A DNA stretch of 64,000 nucleotides from Burkholderia lata. Its GTDB lineage: Bacteria; Pseudomonadota; Gammaproteobacteria; Burkholderiales; Burkholderiaceae. The notes under the pieces were generated by a model that was given only the letters and a program-made list of their open reading frames with translations, searched no databases and was not told where the DNA came from. The DNA lies in contig NC_007509.1 in the NCBI RefSeq assembly GCF_000012945.1, positions 1,054,001 to 1,118,000 of the forward strand, read 5' to 3'. This document shows, piece by piece, positions 8,558 through 17,425 of this stretch. The translations under genes were made by a program, and so were the position numbers. Each line of letters opens with the position of its first letter. Position 1 is the stretch's first letter.

Positions 8558-8979
8558 ATTGATTGAAATCCCCGAAATACGACAGCAGGCCTTCCGTCAT
8601 CAACGCGCCATCGTGTTGCGATGAAAAGGCCTCACCGCACACGTTTGTCGCCATCGTACGCAGAAGCTGTGTCAGTAAACCGCGTGGGCATTCGCTGATT
8701 TCGATACGGAATGGGGAGCCTGTCCAATTGTTCTGATGACTTCCGGCCCCGATGCCCTGTGGTCAATCGTAGGCTGACTGTTGGGCGATGACATCTCCCA
8801 AAGTGGGGATGCGGAGCGATATTGGCGGGGCGGTGTTTCCGGGATTTTCTGACCGTCGGGCATCGCGCGGCAGGCATGCGGTTGCCGACAACGCGAAATT
8901 GGCCGACTACCTGAACGGCATACCGTCTGCGCTCTGCTGCCGGGCAGACGGCGAGGATGTGGACCGTGCACGGGCCAAG
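8558..8979. other. Intergenic region left of the ankyrin remnant, no supported gene
   Basis: About 420 bases with frames open on both strands but no coherent protein. It probably contains the promoter of the 83-aa gene near its left edge and decayed sequence continuing from the pseudogene at 8980-9229. Confidence 0.45.
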
Positions 8980-9229
8980 TGCATCGTTCGCATGCACGAC
9001 GACTGCGGACGCGAACGTGCAGCACTGTGTTGCCGCATGCGTCGGCTGCGTCCGCTCGTTGCTCGATGAGCGAGCACGTGTGATTGCCCGGATACGGTTC
9101 GAACGACAACGCAGCCCACTTACCCAACCCGCCGCGCACCTTCATATCGCAGGTGTCGAACGCCGCCTGGAGCTTCGCGAGATCCTCATCGGCAAGCAAC
9201 CTGTCGAAGTCCTTTTCGACAGCCTCTCT
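8980..9229 (-). pseudogene. Ankyrin-repeat protein remnant
   Basis: The minus-strand translation from about 9229 reads EKDFDRLLADEDLAKLQAAF, then a GGLGKWAALSF segment and ADACGNTVLHVRVRSRR. The last part matches the ankyrin consensus (A-x-x-x-G-x-T-x-L-H). The similarity starts just after an in-frame stop (near 9230) and fades after about 83 codons into unrelated sequence, with no start codon at the expected place. I read it as a truncated, decayed copy of a Burkholderia ankyrin-repeat protein. Confidence 0.5.
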
Positions 9230-9336
9230 TTAGCTTTCCGCATTGCTGGCGCCTGCTGTCACTGGCAGGCGTGCCTTGCGTCGGATATCGGAATGTTTCG
9301 CGGAACTACACACTCGCGAGATAGGGTCCGCTGGAG

Positions 9337-9825
9337 TCAGATTTCGACATCGCCGTGCTTCAGTCCGAAAATAAAATCGACTTCCACCGAAGCGCCTTTG
9401 GGTAATTGCAGCACGCCGACCGACGTGCGCGTATGAACGCCGGCATCGCCAAGCACCGCGTACAGAATGTCGGATGCGCCGTCGGCAACTTCGCTTTGCA
9501 TCGTGAAGCCGGGTGCACTTCGCACATACACGGTGATACGCGGTACCGTCGCTATCGCGTCGAGCGTGCCGCAGCGCTTCCTGATCAGCGCCAGCGCACG
9601 CAGCGCCGATACGCCGGCAGCCCGGCGACCGTCGTCGAGCGAAACGGATTCCCCGACTACGCCCACGAAATGCACCACGTCGCCGATACGCGGAATCTGG
9701 CCGGCAATATAGGCCGTGTTGCCGTCGACCAGAACGGGCGTGTACTTTCCGCCGATCCTGATTTCCTCGTCCGGATTGAAGCCGAATTCGGCCGCGATCT
9801 GCGTCAGCTTATTGTCTCTGTTCAT
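9337..9825 (-). CDS. RidA/YjgF-family protein (YjgF-YER057c-UK114)
   Basis: A 162-aa single-domain RidA-like protein, longer than classical RidA (about 130 aa) and of the type with an N-terminal helix (LTQIAAEFGFNPDE). Conserved-fold segments are NTAYIAGQIPRIGD, the ALALIRKRCGTLDAI helix, and SVGVLQLPKGASVEVDFIF, where RidA proper has an RxxVxVxxLPxxxxVEIE motif. The usual arginine that binds the substrate carboxylate is not obvious (TRTSVGV), so 2-aminoacrylate deaminase activity is uncertain. GGGGA lies upstream of ATG 9825. It stands alone. Confidence 0.85.
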   Translation of the reverse strand: MNRDNKLTQIAAEFGFNPDEEIRIGGKYTPVLVDGNTAYIAGQIPRIGDVVHFVGVVGESVSLDDGRRAAGVSALRALALIRKRCGTLDAIATVPRITVYVRSAPGFTMQSEVADGASDILYAVLGDAGVHTRTSVGVLQLPKGASVEVDFIFGLKHGDVEI

Positions 9826-10106
9826 TAGTGAATTCCCCGATACCTCAGAAAAATGTAAAGAATAATTAAGTCTCGACGGCTTGTCTCCAGGAAGAAAATG
9901 CGTTGCGAACAGTCAAAGTTACGCGCCGCAGCCGTTAAAAGTTTCCGGGTAATCCTCTACGTTTTCTCATACATGACACACTTCTCAGGTGTTCGAAGCA
10001 GTCCTGCATCGCTTTATCGATGACAAATCTCGTAGTCGAAGAGAATTTCCTAAAAATTTGCCGCTGAAACCGCTATCATGTGTGTACTCAACCTGAAGAG
10101 TGATAC

Positions 10107-10406
10107 ATGGCAACTTACAAGGAACTGAAAGCCCAAATGGAAGCTTTGGCCGAGAAAGCCGAAGCTGCCCGTGCCGCGGAATTCCAGGCGATCGTCGACG
10201 ACATCCGCACCAAAGTGGCGGAATTCGGCATTACCGAGAAAGACATTTTCGGTACGCGCCGTGGTCGACCGGCCAAGCAAGCGGCCGCCCCCGTGCAGGC
10301 AAAGTATCGCGACCCGAAAACCGGGGCAACCTGGTCGGGCCGCGGTCGCGCGCCGGCATGGATCAAGGACGCGAAGAATCGCAATCGATTCCTGATCCAG
10401 GAATAA
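10107..10406 (+). CDS. H-NS-family nucleoid protein
   Basis: A 99-aa H-NS/StpA-type DNA-binding protein of the betaproteobacterial (BpH3/Bv3F) kind. Residues 1-45 form the coiled-coil oligomerisation region (MATYKELKAQMEALAEKAEA); a basic linker has the minor-groove hook RRGRPAK; the C-terminal domain has the signature KYRDPKTGATWSGRGRAPAWI. Such proteins bind AT-rich DNA and silence horizontally acquired genes. It is monocistronic, starts at ATG 10107, and is preceded by an AT-rich 280-base region likely to contain its promoter. Confidence 0.93.
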   Translation: MATYKELKAQMEALAEKAEAARAAEFQAIVDDIRTKVAEFGITEKDIFGTRRGRPAKQAAAPVQAKYRDPKTGATWSGRGRAPAWIKDAKNRNRFLIQE

Positions 10407-10422
10407 GATTCTCGACACGCAC

Positions 10423-10444
10423 CGGCGCGCGATTCAGCGCGCCG
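10423..10444 (+). terminator. Hairpin after the H-NS gene
   Basis: CGGCGCGC (10423-10430), GATTCA loop, GCGCGCCG (10437-10444), 16 bases after the H-NS stop. An 8-bp perfect stem without a clear T-run. Confidence 0.55.
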
Positions 10445-10513
10445 TCCTGCTATTTGGGCATCGACACCGGCGGTATTCAAAGACCGTTCCGGTTGATGAA
10501 GCTTTGTCTCAAT

Positions 10514-10541
10514 CGGCGCGTGGCGTGCATGCTACGCGCCG
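10514..10541 (-). terminator. Hairpin between convergent genes
   Basis: CGGCGCGT (10514-10521), 12-base loop, ACGCGCCG (10534-10541). It lies 34 bases past the stop of the minus-strand cupin gene and could end transcription from either side. Confidence 0.45.
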
Positions 10542-10574
10542 GTTCGCATTTCGCCCCGCCCAATATTTCCTGAT

Positions 10575-10907
10575 TCAACGTTCGTAATAAATCGCAAGCC
10601 AGACGGATTGCGTTTCTTCGTGCGTCCACGCAACGCGATGGCGGCAATGCGGCTCGATCAGCACGTAGTCGCCGGGATGCATTTCATGGCGCGTCGGGCC
10701 TTCTTCGAATTCGAGTACGGCTGCGCCCGACAACAACACGACCCATTCTGCGCGCGAGTCGTCATACCAAAAGCCATCGGGGCTCGTGTGGCCCATCGAT
10801 ACGATCCGCTCGACGTTCAGACGCTGCCCGGTGACGAGGAGGTCGATTTGTTCATCGGCGTCACGCTGGCTATCGGTGGTGAACAGGTTGCCGGCTTGAA
10901 GGTGCAT
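10575..10907 (-). CDS. Cupin-domain protein, 110 aa
   Basis: A small single-cupin protein. The second half has the cupin motifs GFWYDDSRAEWVVLLSGAAV and HPGDYVLIEPHCRHRVAWT; metal ligands are partly replaced (Asp-Asp-x-x-x-Glu in place of the first His pair, later His residues kept). Proteins of this type (phosphoribosylaminoimidazole-like or epimerase-like cupins) mostly have unknown activity. ATG 10907 has GAGG about 8 bases upstream; an upstream in-frame start would add a non-conserved leader. It is convergent with the H-NS gene. Confidence 0.8.
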   Translation of the reverse strand: MHLQAGNLFTTDSQRDADEQIDLLVTGQRLNVERIVSMGHTSPDGFWYDDSRAEWVVLLSGAAVLEFEEGPTRHEMHPGDYVLIEPHCRHRVAWTHEETQSVWLAIYYER

Positions 10908-11122
10908 GGGGTGGCCTCGTCGGTGGCATTCAGGGAAAAGAATCAGGCATTGAGGTGGCGGGGAATGTTCACTGTAGTCCAACGACCGCTATTGAAGCTG
11001 ACTCGTTTCGTCGGGAAGCGCTGCGGCAGTTCGGGAACCCCTTGCACGTTCAAGCGCTTCCATCGCCTCAACGGTGCATGTTTTTTACAGGCTTGATAAA
11101 GGGTGTCGTGCGCAAAGATGAA

Positions 11123-12031
11123 TCAGGTTTGCGTACGCTGAATGCACTCGACGAAATATTCGAGCGCCGCCGTCAACACCAGATCGCGCCGATGCATGAG
11201 CCCGAGCGTCAAACGCGGCTGGCATGCGTCCGTATCCAGCCGCTGCAAAAGGCCTGACCGAACCGGTTCTTCCAGCAGAAATTCCGGCCATACGCTGACG
11301 GTGCCAGGCTCCTGCGCAAGCAGCCCGTAAAGCCGCTGCGACGTGCATACATTCACATGCGACGGCAATGGCAATGCGCGCTCGCCGCACAGTTCGCGCC
11401 AATACGCGGGCAGACTTTCGCGAGTATGGCCATAGAGCCAGCGTGCGCGCACGAGATTTTCGAGCCGCGTCTCGTCCGCCAACGCATCGCTCTGACGCAC
11501 CGCCAACACCTGCGCGGCTTCGCTGAGTGGCACCACGCGATATTCCGCCGTCACGTCGCTACTGGCGATAAAGGCCACACACAGATCGAACGACCCATCG
11601 CGCAGCCCGTCGATGATCTGCGTGGGCAGGCATTCGTACACGTTGAGCCGCACGTCGGGCAAGCGCGCACGAAAAGCGCACAACGCCTGCGGCATCGCAA
11701 ATGACGACGCCAACAGCGACACGCCAATCGACAGCGTGCGCTCCGCGCCCGTGCGCATCTCCTCCAGTTCGCGTTCCGCGCTGGCGATTTCCGCCACGAC
11801 GGCGCGCGCGCGGCGCAGCAGCATTTCGCCATAGCGCGTGAGGCGCACGCCTGCGCCGCTGCGCTCCAGCAATTGCACGCCGAGGCGCGCTTCCAGTTCC
11901 TTGATGCTCTTGGTGACCGCGGGCTGGGAGACGTTGAGTGCATCTGCGGCAGCCATGAGCGTGCCGTGCTCCGCGATGGCCACGAGCGTCTGCAATTGCG
12001 CTGTCTTGAGCGTGCCTCGTTCCATAAGCAT
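11123..12031 (-). CDS. LysR-family transcriptional regulator
   Basis: A 302-aa LysR protein with the HTH at residues 8-68 (KTAQLQTLVAIAEHGTLMAA, then NVSQPAVTKSIKELEARLGV) and a periplasmic-binding-like effector domain. It is divergent from the M20 amidohydrolase gene, about 100 bases apart, so it most likely controls the amidohydrolase/solute-binding protein/porin unit. The Shine-Dalgarno is weak; ATG 12025 is an equally good start. An N-acyl amino acid or aromatic amide inducer is a guess from the neighbours. Confidence 0.9.
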   Translation of the reverse strand: MLMERGTLKTAQLQTLVAIAEHGTLMAAADALNVSQPAVTKSIKELEARLGVQLLERSGAGVRLTRYGEMLLRRARAVVAEIASAERELEEMRTGAERTLSIGVSLLASSFAMPQALCAFRARLPDVRLNVYECLPTQIIDGLRDGSFDLCVAFIASSDVTAEYRVVPLSEAAQVLAVRQSDALADETRLENLVRARWLYGHTRESLPAYWRELCGERALPLPSHVNVCTSQRLYGLLAQEPGTVSVWPEFLLEEPVRSGLLQRLDTDACQPRLTLGLMHRRDLVLTAALEYFVECIQRTQT

Positions 12032-12132
12032 TCGCTATGAGCATGAGAAATTGGAAATTGGCGGCAGGCGCCCCGCCCCTAGTATGCGAGCTCCGGCACA
12101 ACCGAAGGCCGGAAGTATACAAGGAGGCAATA

Positions 12133-13287
12133 GTGGCATCGAACCCGGTCGATTTCGACATCGACGAACTCGTCGCCTTGCGGCGCGACATCCATGCCAA
12201 TCCGGAAGTGGCGTTCGCCGAGCATCGCACGAGCGAACTCGTCGCCGCCAAACTGCGCGCCTGGGACATCGAGACCCATACCGGTATCGGCCGCACGGGG
12301 GTCGTCGGTGTCGTGCACGGTCAGCGCGGCCCCGGGCGCGTGATCGCCTTTCGCGCCGACATGGACGCCCTGCCGATGGAGGAAGAAGGCCGCCCGCTGC
12401 ACCGCTCGTTGCGGCAAGGCGTGTTTCACGGTTGCGGACACGATGGCCATACCGCCATGCTGCTCGGCGCCGCCCGCCACTTCAGCCGCCACCGTGACTT
12501 TGCGGGCACGCTCGTGCTGGTTTTCCAGCCCGCCGAGGAAACCGGCGGCGGCGCGAATGCGATGCTCGCGGACGGCCTGGAAACGCGCTTTGGGTATGAC
12601 GAAATCTACGCGCTGCACAATGCGCCTCATTTCGCGCCCGGCACTTTCGGCGTGCTCGACGGCGCGATGCTGGCCTCGTGCGACGAAGTCGTGATTCGCA
12701 TCGACGGCGTAGGCGGGCATGGATCGGCGCCCGAAAAGACTCGCGATCCGGTAATGGCGGCGGGGCAATTGATCTGCGCGCTGCAAACCGTCGTCAGCCG
12801 TTCGATCGAGCCGAGCGCCACGGCCGTGCTGAGCATCGGCAGTGTGCATGCAGGCAGCGCGCCCAACGTGATCCCCTCGCACGCCGAATTGACAGGCACA
12901 TTGCGTGCCTTCGACGAAACCGTGCGCGCGCTCGCCAAGTCGCGCATCGACACAATCTGCGCGGGCGTCGCGACGCTCAGCGAGTGCGACATTGCCGTCG
13001 AGTTCCGCAACAGCTCGCCCGCGACCGTGAATCATCGCGAACAGGCCGAAGCGGCAGCGCGCGTCGCCAGCGGTATTTTCGGCGCGGAAAACGTGTTGCG
13101 CGACTTCCCGCCACTCAACGGCTCCGAGGACTTCTCCGAATTCCTGCTGCGTCGCCCCGGTGCGTACGCGCTGCTGGGACAAGGCGGCGTCTATTGCCAT
13201 CACCCCGAATTCGATTTCAACGACGACGTGCTGCCGCTCGGCGTGCGCTTCTTCGTTGAACTCGCCCACGCGCGCTTCGCGGCCTGA
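12133..13287 (+). CDS. M20 amidohydrolase (aminoacylase/hippurate hydrolase type)
   Basis: A 384-aa M20D-family zinc peptidase/amidohydrolase. Visible motifs are ALRRDIHANPEVAF, FRADMDALPMEE, HGCGHDGHTAMLLG and QPAEETGGGA, which provide the two-metal ligands and the general-base Glu pair, plus the lid-domain segment GGHGSAPEKTRDPV. Family members hydrolyse N-acyl or N-benzoyl amino acids and other amides. I chose the GTG at 12133 because AAGGAGG lies at 12121-12127 with 5-base spacing; an ATG at 12037 would add a poorly conserved leader. It is followed by a solute-binding protein and a porin on the same strand. Confidence 0.9.
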   Translation: MASNPVDFDIDELVALRRDIHANPEVAFAEHRTSELVAAKLRAWDIETHTGIGRTGVVGVVHGQRGPGRVIAFRADMDALPMEEEGRPLHRSLRQGVFHGCGHDGHTAMLLGAARHFSRHRDFAGTLVLVFQPAEETGGGANAMLADGLETRFGYDEIYALHNAPHFAPGTFGVLDGAMLASCDEVVIRIDGVGGHGSAPEKTRDPVMAAGQLICALQTVVSRSIEPSATAVLSIGSVHAGSAPNVIPSHAELTGTLRAFDETVRALAKSRIDTICAGVATLSECDIAVEFRNSSPATVNHREQAEAAARVASGIFGAENVLRDFPPLNGSEDFSEFLLRRPGAYALLGQGGVYCHHPEFDFNDDVLPLGVRFFVELAHARFAA

Positions 13288-13320
13288 CCACCCGACTTCA
13301 ACACGATCAAGGACATTTCG

Positions 13321-14109
13321 ATGAAACACCTCAAATCGCCTGCGCTGCGCACTGCGATCATCTGCGCGGCGGCGGCCTTCATGTGCGCTGGCGCATCGGC
13401 CGCTACCTTGCGTTTCGGGACCGATCCGAGCTATCCGCCCTACGAATACAAGCAGCCCGACGGCAAACTGGCCGGGCTCGACATCGATATCGGCAATGCA
13501 ATCTGCGCGGCGGCCAACGTGCAGTGCGTGTGGGTCGAAATCAGTTTCGACGGCCTGATCGCCGGGTTGCAATCGCGCAAGTTCGACGCCATCAACGCCT
13601 CGCTCGCACCGACCGCGGCCCGTCGCGCCGTGATGGATTTCACGCAGCCTGTCTACCCCGCGGATATTCGCCTTGTCGCGGCTCGCGGCAGCCATCTCAC
13701 GCCGGACGTGACGTCGCTTTCGGGCAAACGCGTGGGCGTGCTGCAAGGCTCCACGCAGGCCGCATTCGCGAAAGCCAACTGGGCGCCGCATCAGGTACTC
13801 GTCCAGGAGTACCCGGATCAAGAGAGCATTTACGCCGATCTCGTCAATGGAAGACTCGACGCGACGGTCGTGCTCGGATCGGCGGCGAAGCTCGGTTTTC
13901 TTGGCAAGCCGCAAGGCGCGCGCTTCGAACTGGCAGGACCGCGTATCGACGATCCCGCGATTCAGGGCGCGAGCAGCGTGATTGGCGTGCGCAAGGGCGA
14001 TGGCCGCACGCGGCAGGCGCTCGACGCCGCACTCACGCGACTCAAGCAGGACGGCACGATCAATCGACTCGAAAAGCAGTATCTCGGCGACGTTCCCGAC
14101 GCGAAATGA
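13321..14109 (+). CDS. Periplasmic family-3 solute-binding protein
   Basis: A 262-aa polar amino-acid-type binding protein (SBP family 3, HisJ/ArgT-like). A signal peptide covers residues 1-27 with an ASA-A cleavage site. The mature part starts TLRFGTDPSYPPYEYKQPDG and has GLDIDIGNAICAAANVQC, both family hallmarks, and FDAINASLAPTAARR around the binding cleft. It starts 33 bases after the amidohydrolase. No ABC permease or ATPase follows; a porin does. It may therefore work with a transporter elsewhere. Confidence 0.92.
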   Translation: MKHLKSPALRTAIICAAAAFMCAGASAATLRFGTDPSYPPYEYKQPDGKLAGLDIDIGNAICAAANVQCVWVEISFDGLIAGLQSRKFDAINASLAPTAARRAVMDFTQPVYPADIRLVAARGSHLTPDVTSLSGKRVGVLQGSTQAAFAKANWAPHQVLVQEYPDQESIYADLVNGRLDATVVLGSAAKLGFLGKPQGARFELAGPRIDDPAIQGASSVIGVRKGDGRTRQALDAALTRLKQDGTINRLEKQYLGDVPDAK

Positions 14110-14173
14110 CTGCACCGCGGACGATTGACGTCCTCCGCAGAGCAACACCTTAAAACAACATATCGGAGATCCA

Positions 14174-15325
14174 ATGAAAAAATCCCACCTGCTCGTGGGC
14201 ATGCTTGCAGGCATGACGCTCACGCCTGCGTGGGCGCAGAGCACCGTTACGCTGTTTGGATTGATCGATCAGGGGATCGACTACACCAGCAACGTGCGCG
14301 GTCATGGCGTCACGGAAATGCTGAGCGGTGCGGCGCAAGGCAGCCGCTGGGGTGTGCGGGGATCGGAAGCGCTGGGCGGCAAACTATCGGTGGTCTTCCA
14401 GCTCGAAAACGGCTTCGACGCCAGTTCGGGGCGGCTCATGGAAGGTGGCCGCATGTTCGGGCGGCAAGCGTGGGTGGGTATCGCGCACGACGATATCGGC
14501 AGGCTCACGTTCGGCCGCCAGTACGACTCACTCGTCGAATATCTCGCCCCGCTCACGGCGAACGGCAACTGGGGCGGTTTCCTGTTCCAGCATCCGTATG
14601 ACAACGACAACACGGACAACTCATTCCGTCTCGACAACGCCGTGCAGTTCAATAGCAGCAATATGGGCGGATTGCAGTTTGGCGCGACCTATGCGCTCTC
14701 GAACACGCCCGGCCAGATATCGACCAACAACGCGCAGAGTCTTGGTGTGAGTTATTCGGTCAACGGGCTGTCGCTGGGCGCGGCATGGCTGAACGTGACG
14801 AATCCAGGTGCCACCGCGCTGGGCGCCGTGACCACCGACGATGCGGGTTTCGTGGCCTCGCGCCATCGCGTCTACGGCGCGGGCGTCAACTATCAACTCA
14901 AGCAGGTGACGCTGGGCTTCGTGTACACGCATACGAGCCTGAACGATCCGACCGCGTACTCGTACATCAGCGGTGCGATCGTGCCTGCGGGGCAGCACGC
15001 GTCGACGCTGAAATTCGACAACTTCGAGGTCAATGCAAACTGGGCGATCACGACCGCGCTCATGCTCGGCGCGATGTACAACTATACCCAGGCGACGCTC
15101 GACACGTCAGCGGGCACCTATCGGCCGAAATATCACACTTTCGGCGCGATGCTCGACTACGCGCTCACGAAGCGCACCGACGTTTATGCGATGGCGAGCT
15201 ATCAGCGCACCGTCAGCGCAAACAGCGGCACCGCGCTGGATCAGGCGTACGCCGGCGGCGCGGACGACATCTCGTCCACGCAACGCCAACTCGTCGGCCG
15301 CGCCGGTCTGCGACACAAGTTCTGA
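14174..15325 (+). CDS. Gram-negative outer-membrane porin
   Basis: A 383-aa OmpC/Omp32-type trimeric porin of Burkholderiales. A signal peptide (MKKSHLLVGMLAGMTLTPAWA) ends before QSTVTLFGLIDQGIDYTSN, the typical first strand. The family sequence GSRWGVRGSEALGGKLSVVFQLENGF and a terminal Phe (LRHKF) for BAM recognition are present. It is the last gene of the amidohydrolase/binding-protein unit, 64 bases after the binding protein, which suggests that it lets the same substrate across the outer membrane. Confidence 0.95.
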   Translation: MKKSHLLVGMLAGMTLTPAWAQSTVTLFGLIDQGIDYTSNVRGHGVTEMLSGAAQGSRWGVRGSEALGGKLSVVFQLENGFDASSGRLMEGGRMFGRQAWVGIAHDDIGRLTFGRQYDSLVEYLAPLTANGNWGGFLFQHPYDNDNTDNSFRLDNAVQFNSSNMGGLQFGATYALSNTPGQISTNNAQSLGVSYSVNGLSLGAAWLNVTNPGATALGAVTTDDAGFVASRHRVYGAGVNYQLKQVTLGFVYTHTSLNDPTAYSYISGAIVPAGQHASTLKFDNFEVNANWAITTALMLGAMYNYTQATLDTSAGTYRPKYHTFGAMLDYALTKRTDVYAMASYQRTVSANSGTALDQAYAGGADDISSTQRQLVGRAGLRHKF

Positions 15326-15337
15326 GCGTGAGGAAAA

Positions 15338-15384
15338 GGGGCCTTGGAGCGCTCGTGAATATCATCGAGCACTCCAGGGGCCCC
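15338..15384 (+). terminator. Long imperfect hairpin after porin
   Basis: Starting 13 bases after the porin stop, TTGGAG-C-GCTCG (15344-15355) pairs with CGAGC-A-CTCC (15366-15375), extended outward by GGGGCC (15338-15343) with GGCCCC (15379-15384). This is a stable stem without a T-run. Confidence 0.6.
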
Positions 15385-15557
15385 AGGGCGCCAGCGACCG
15401 CCGTGCAGCTCGCATTTCGAGCGCCGCGACATTGTCGTGACGACCCTTGGGCTCAAGCAGCACTTCGTCACTGCTGGCAGAAAGCCAATCCGTTGAAGGC
15501 CTTTTCAACCCACGACACCAGCCTGAGATGCTGCGCTACTAGCAGGCAGTCTTCCTT

Positions 15558-15585
15558 GCCGGAGTAATGCACCCACTACTCCGGC
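15558..15585 (-). terminator. Hairpin between convergent porins
   Basis: GCCGGAGTA (15558-15566), 10-base loop, TACTCCGGC (15577-15585): a perfect 9-bp stem 16 bases past the stop of the minus-strand porin. It could serve both convergent porin genes. Confidence 0.6.
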
Positions 15586-15600
15586 CGTCCAAGCCGGCGA

Positions 15601-16767
15601 TCAGAACCCGTGGTACATGCCGATGTTGACTTGAACCTGGTTGCCGCCCGATGCGGTGTTGCCGAAGTCAGCCGCCGACGCCTGAGCGCCCTGGGCATGA
15701 ACGTACGCACCCATCGCATACAGCGCGGTGCTCTTCGACAGCGAGTAGGTCGCCCCCAGCGACACCTGGTTGATCGACGCCATCGTGCGGCCTTCGGCGG
15801 CCAGCTTGGGCGCGGCTGCGGAACCGTAGACGTACGTGTACCCGGTCGCCAGCGACAGCGCCGGATTGACCTGGTACTGCAGGAGCGCACCCAGCACGTT
15901 GAAGTGGATCGACGGCTGGCCGGCGTTGCCCTGGTACTGGGCGTTCGAGTAGCGCAAGCCAGCCGTGTACGGACCAATCTGGTATTGAGTCGCGACTTGC
16001 GCGATGCCCGCGCTCTTGAACGCATTGCCGCCGTTGTAACCCGAACTCGGATAGCCCAGCGCACCACCGAAACTCGGTTGCGCCGTGGCGTTCGTCCACC
16101 CGTTCGCACCCTGGTTGACCGCACGGAAGTAGCCGCCGGCGACCGTCAGACCACCCTGAGCGTAGTTCGCGGCCACCGACCACGACTGACCCGAACCCGT
16201 CGAACCGGCAACGCCGCCAAACGAGTACGCGCCTTCAGCCTGGAAGCCGTGGTAGAGCGGCGAAATATACTTCACGGCGCTGTTCTGGTTCGTCGTGTTG
16301 TCGTTGTTGTCGACGTCGCCCGGGGTCGAGAAGGTCGACGCCGAAATGGCGTCGCCCGTCAGGACTTGAACCATTTCCGTCACGGCGTCGAGCTGGCGCC
16401 CCAAGCGCACGGTACCGTACTGATCGGACGAGAGGCCCACGTAGGCCTGGCGGTTGAACAGCGAACGCGAGGTGCCGATAGGCCCTTGGCCGCCGATGCC
16501 GCCTGTCCCGATGTTGAAACCGTTTTCGATCTTGAAGATTGCCTTGAGGCCGCCGCCGAGATCTTCCGTCCCCCTGAGGCCCCACTTGTTCGAACCTGCG
16601 GCACCACCGTCGAGGCCGAACCTGCTGTGGCCATTGATGTTCGACGTGTAGCCGATACCCGAATCGAGCATGCCATACAGGGTGATCGACGACTGTGCCA
16701 TTGCTGCCGACGATGCTGCGAAGGCGGCAACAGCGATAACGCTGACCTTGATGTTCTTGTTTTTCAT
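15601..16767 (-). CDS. Gram-negative outer-membrane porin
   Basis: A 388-aa porin of the OmpC-like Burkholderia type. A 24-residue signal peptide ending AAMA is followed by QSSITLYGMLDSGIGYTSNI. GSNKWGLRGTEDLGGGLKAI and FNRQAYVGLSSDQYGTVRLG are family signatures, and the protein ends in Phe (IGMYHGF). The gene is convergent with the porin at 14174 but only loosely similar, so this is not a recent tandem copy. ATG 16767 was chosen since upstream in-frame residues precede the signal peptide without sense. It appears monocistronic. Confidence 0.95.
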   Translation of the reverse strand: MKNKNIKVSVIAVAAFAASSAAMAQSSITLYGMLDSGIGYTSNINGHSRFGLDGGAAGSNKWGLRGTEDLGGGLKAIFKIENGFNIGTGGIGGQGPIGTSRSLFNRQAYVGLSSDQYGTVRLGRQLDAVTEMVQVLTGDAISASTFSTPGDVDNNDNTTNQNSAVKYISPLYHGFQAEGAYSFGGVAGSTGSGQSWSVAANYAQGGLTVAGGYFRAVNQGANGWTNATAQPSFGGALGYPSSGYNGGNAFKSAGIAQVATQYQIGPYTAGLRYSNAQYQGNAGQPSIHFNVLGALLQYQVNPALSLATGYTYVYGSAAAPKLAAEGRTMASINQVSLGATYSLSKSTALYAMGAYVHAQGAQASAADFGNTASGGNQVQVNIGMYHGF

Positions 16768-16982
16768 CTGTATTTCACTGTCAGGAGTGGTTTCGGGATT
16801 GTTTGAAACGGGTTTTTTTGTATTCGAATGCAGACGACGGCGCACGGCCTGCGCGTCGTCTCAAGCTGAAACGGCCGACGTCATATTCACCAGATCGGCA
16901 TATTTGACTCGATCATTTCGTCATCCTCAAAATTACATGCAGGAAGGCGCCTCGCATCTCGACCTATCCGGCATGCCCTCGA

Positions 16983-17425
16983 TTAGAACCATCGCGGCGC
17001 CCCAACCTGGACGCAAGCCGCTGCCTTGCTTTCGTTACCGCTCCAGCCATACGGCACCGCCGGTCGCGCAAAGGAACTCGCCCCCTGCGCAATGATTCCC
17101 GAACGCGTGTTGCCCACCGGCAGGCACGCGAGGATCCGGACGAACAGCGGTGCCGAATCCGCAAAGCCGAAAAACTCGAGCGGATCACCGCGCGGAACCG
17201 AACGTTTCTTCGATGGCATTTCGAAGAAGCACTGCATCGTCACGTTCCACGCTCGCGCAATACCCACGAGCGAGGTCAGCGATGACGAAACCGGACCACG
17301 CTCGACCTGCGACAACAAGCGACCTGGAGATGCCGACCGCCATTGCAGGCCGATCGGGCGTCCGGTTCAGCCGCCGGCGAAGTACGCCAACTTTTCGCCG
17401 AACGCCAACGCAACCGGGTCACACT
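16983..17425 (-). pseudogene. Broken XRE/cupin-type transcriptional regulator
   Basis: On the minus strand the HTH of an XRE regulator can be pieced together from two frames: RRRLNRTPDRP then AVGISRSL in one, and LLSQVERGPVSSSLTSLVGI followed by ARAWNVTMQCFFEMPSKKRSV in the other. The join near 17320 needs a one-base shift (an extra base in the Leu-Leu codons). The downstream part (DPLEFFGFADSAPLFVRILACLPVG) resembles a decayed cupin domain. The gene lacks an intact start, has at least one frameshift, and probably makes no functional regulator. Confidence 0.6.

Noticed and set aside
9205..9223. Palindrome-like GTCGAAGTCC...GGACTTCGAC in the pseudogene area
   Set aside because: The sequence is only partly self-complementary and belongs to the coding remnant (EKDFDR); no independent sign of a regulatory site.
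12079..14244. Very long open minus-strand frame of about 720 codons opposite the amidohydrolase and binding-protein genes
   Set aside because: It is the antisense of two well-supported genes in a high-GC genome; its translation has no recognisable fold.
14174..16767. Two convergent porins as a possible inverted duplication
   Set aside because: The proteins share only the family motifs and differ widely in the loops and lengths; no nucleotide-level repeat is seen.
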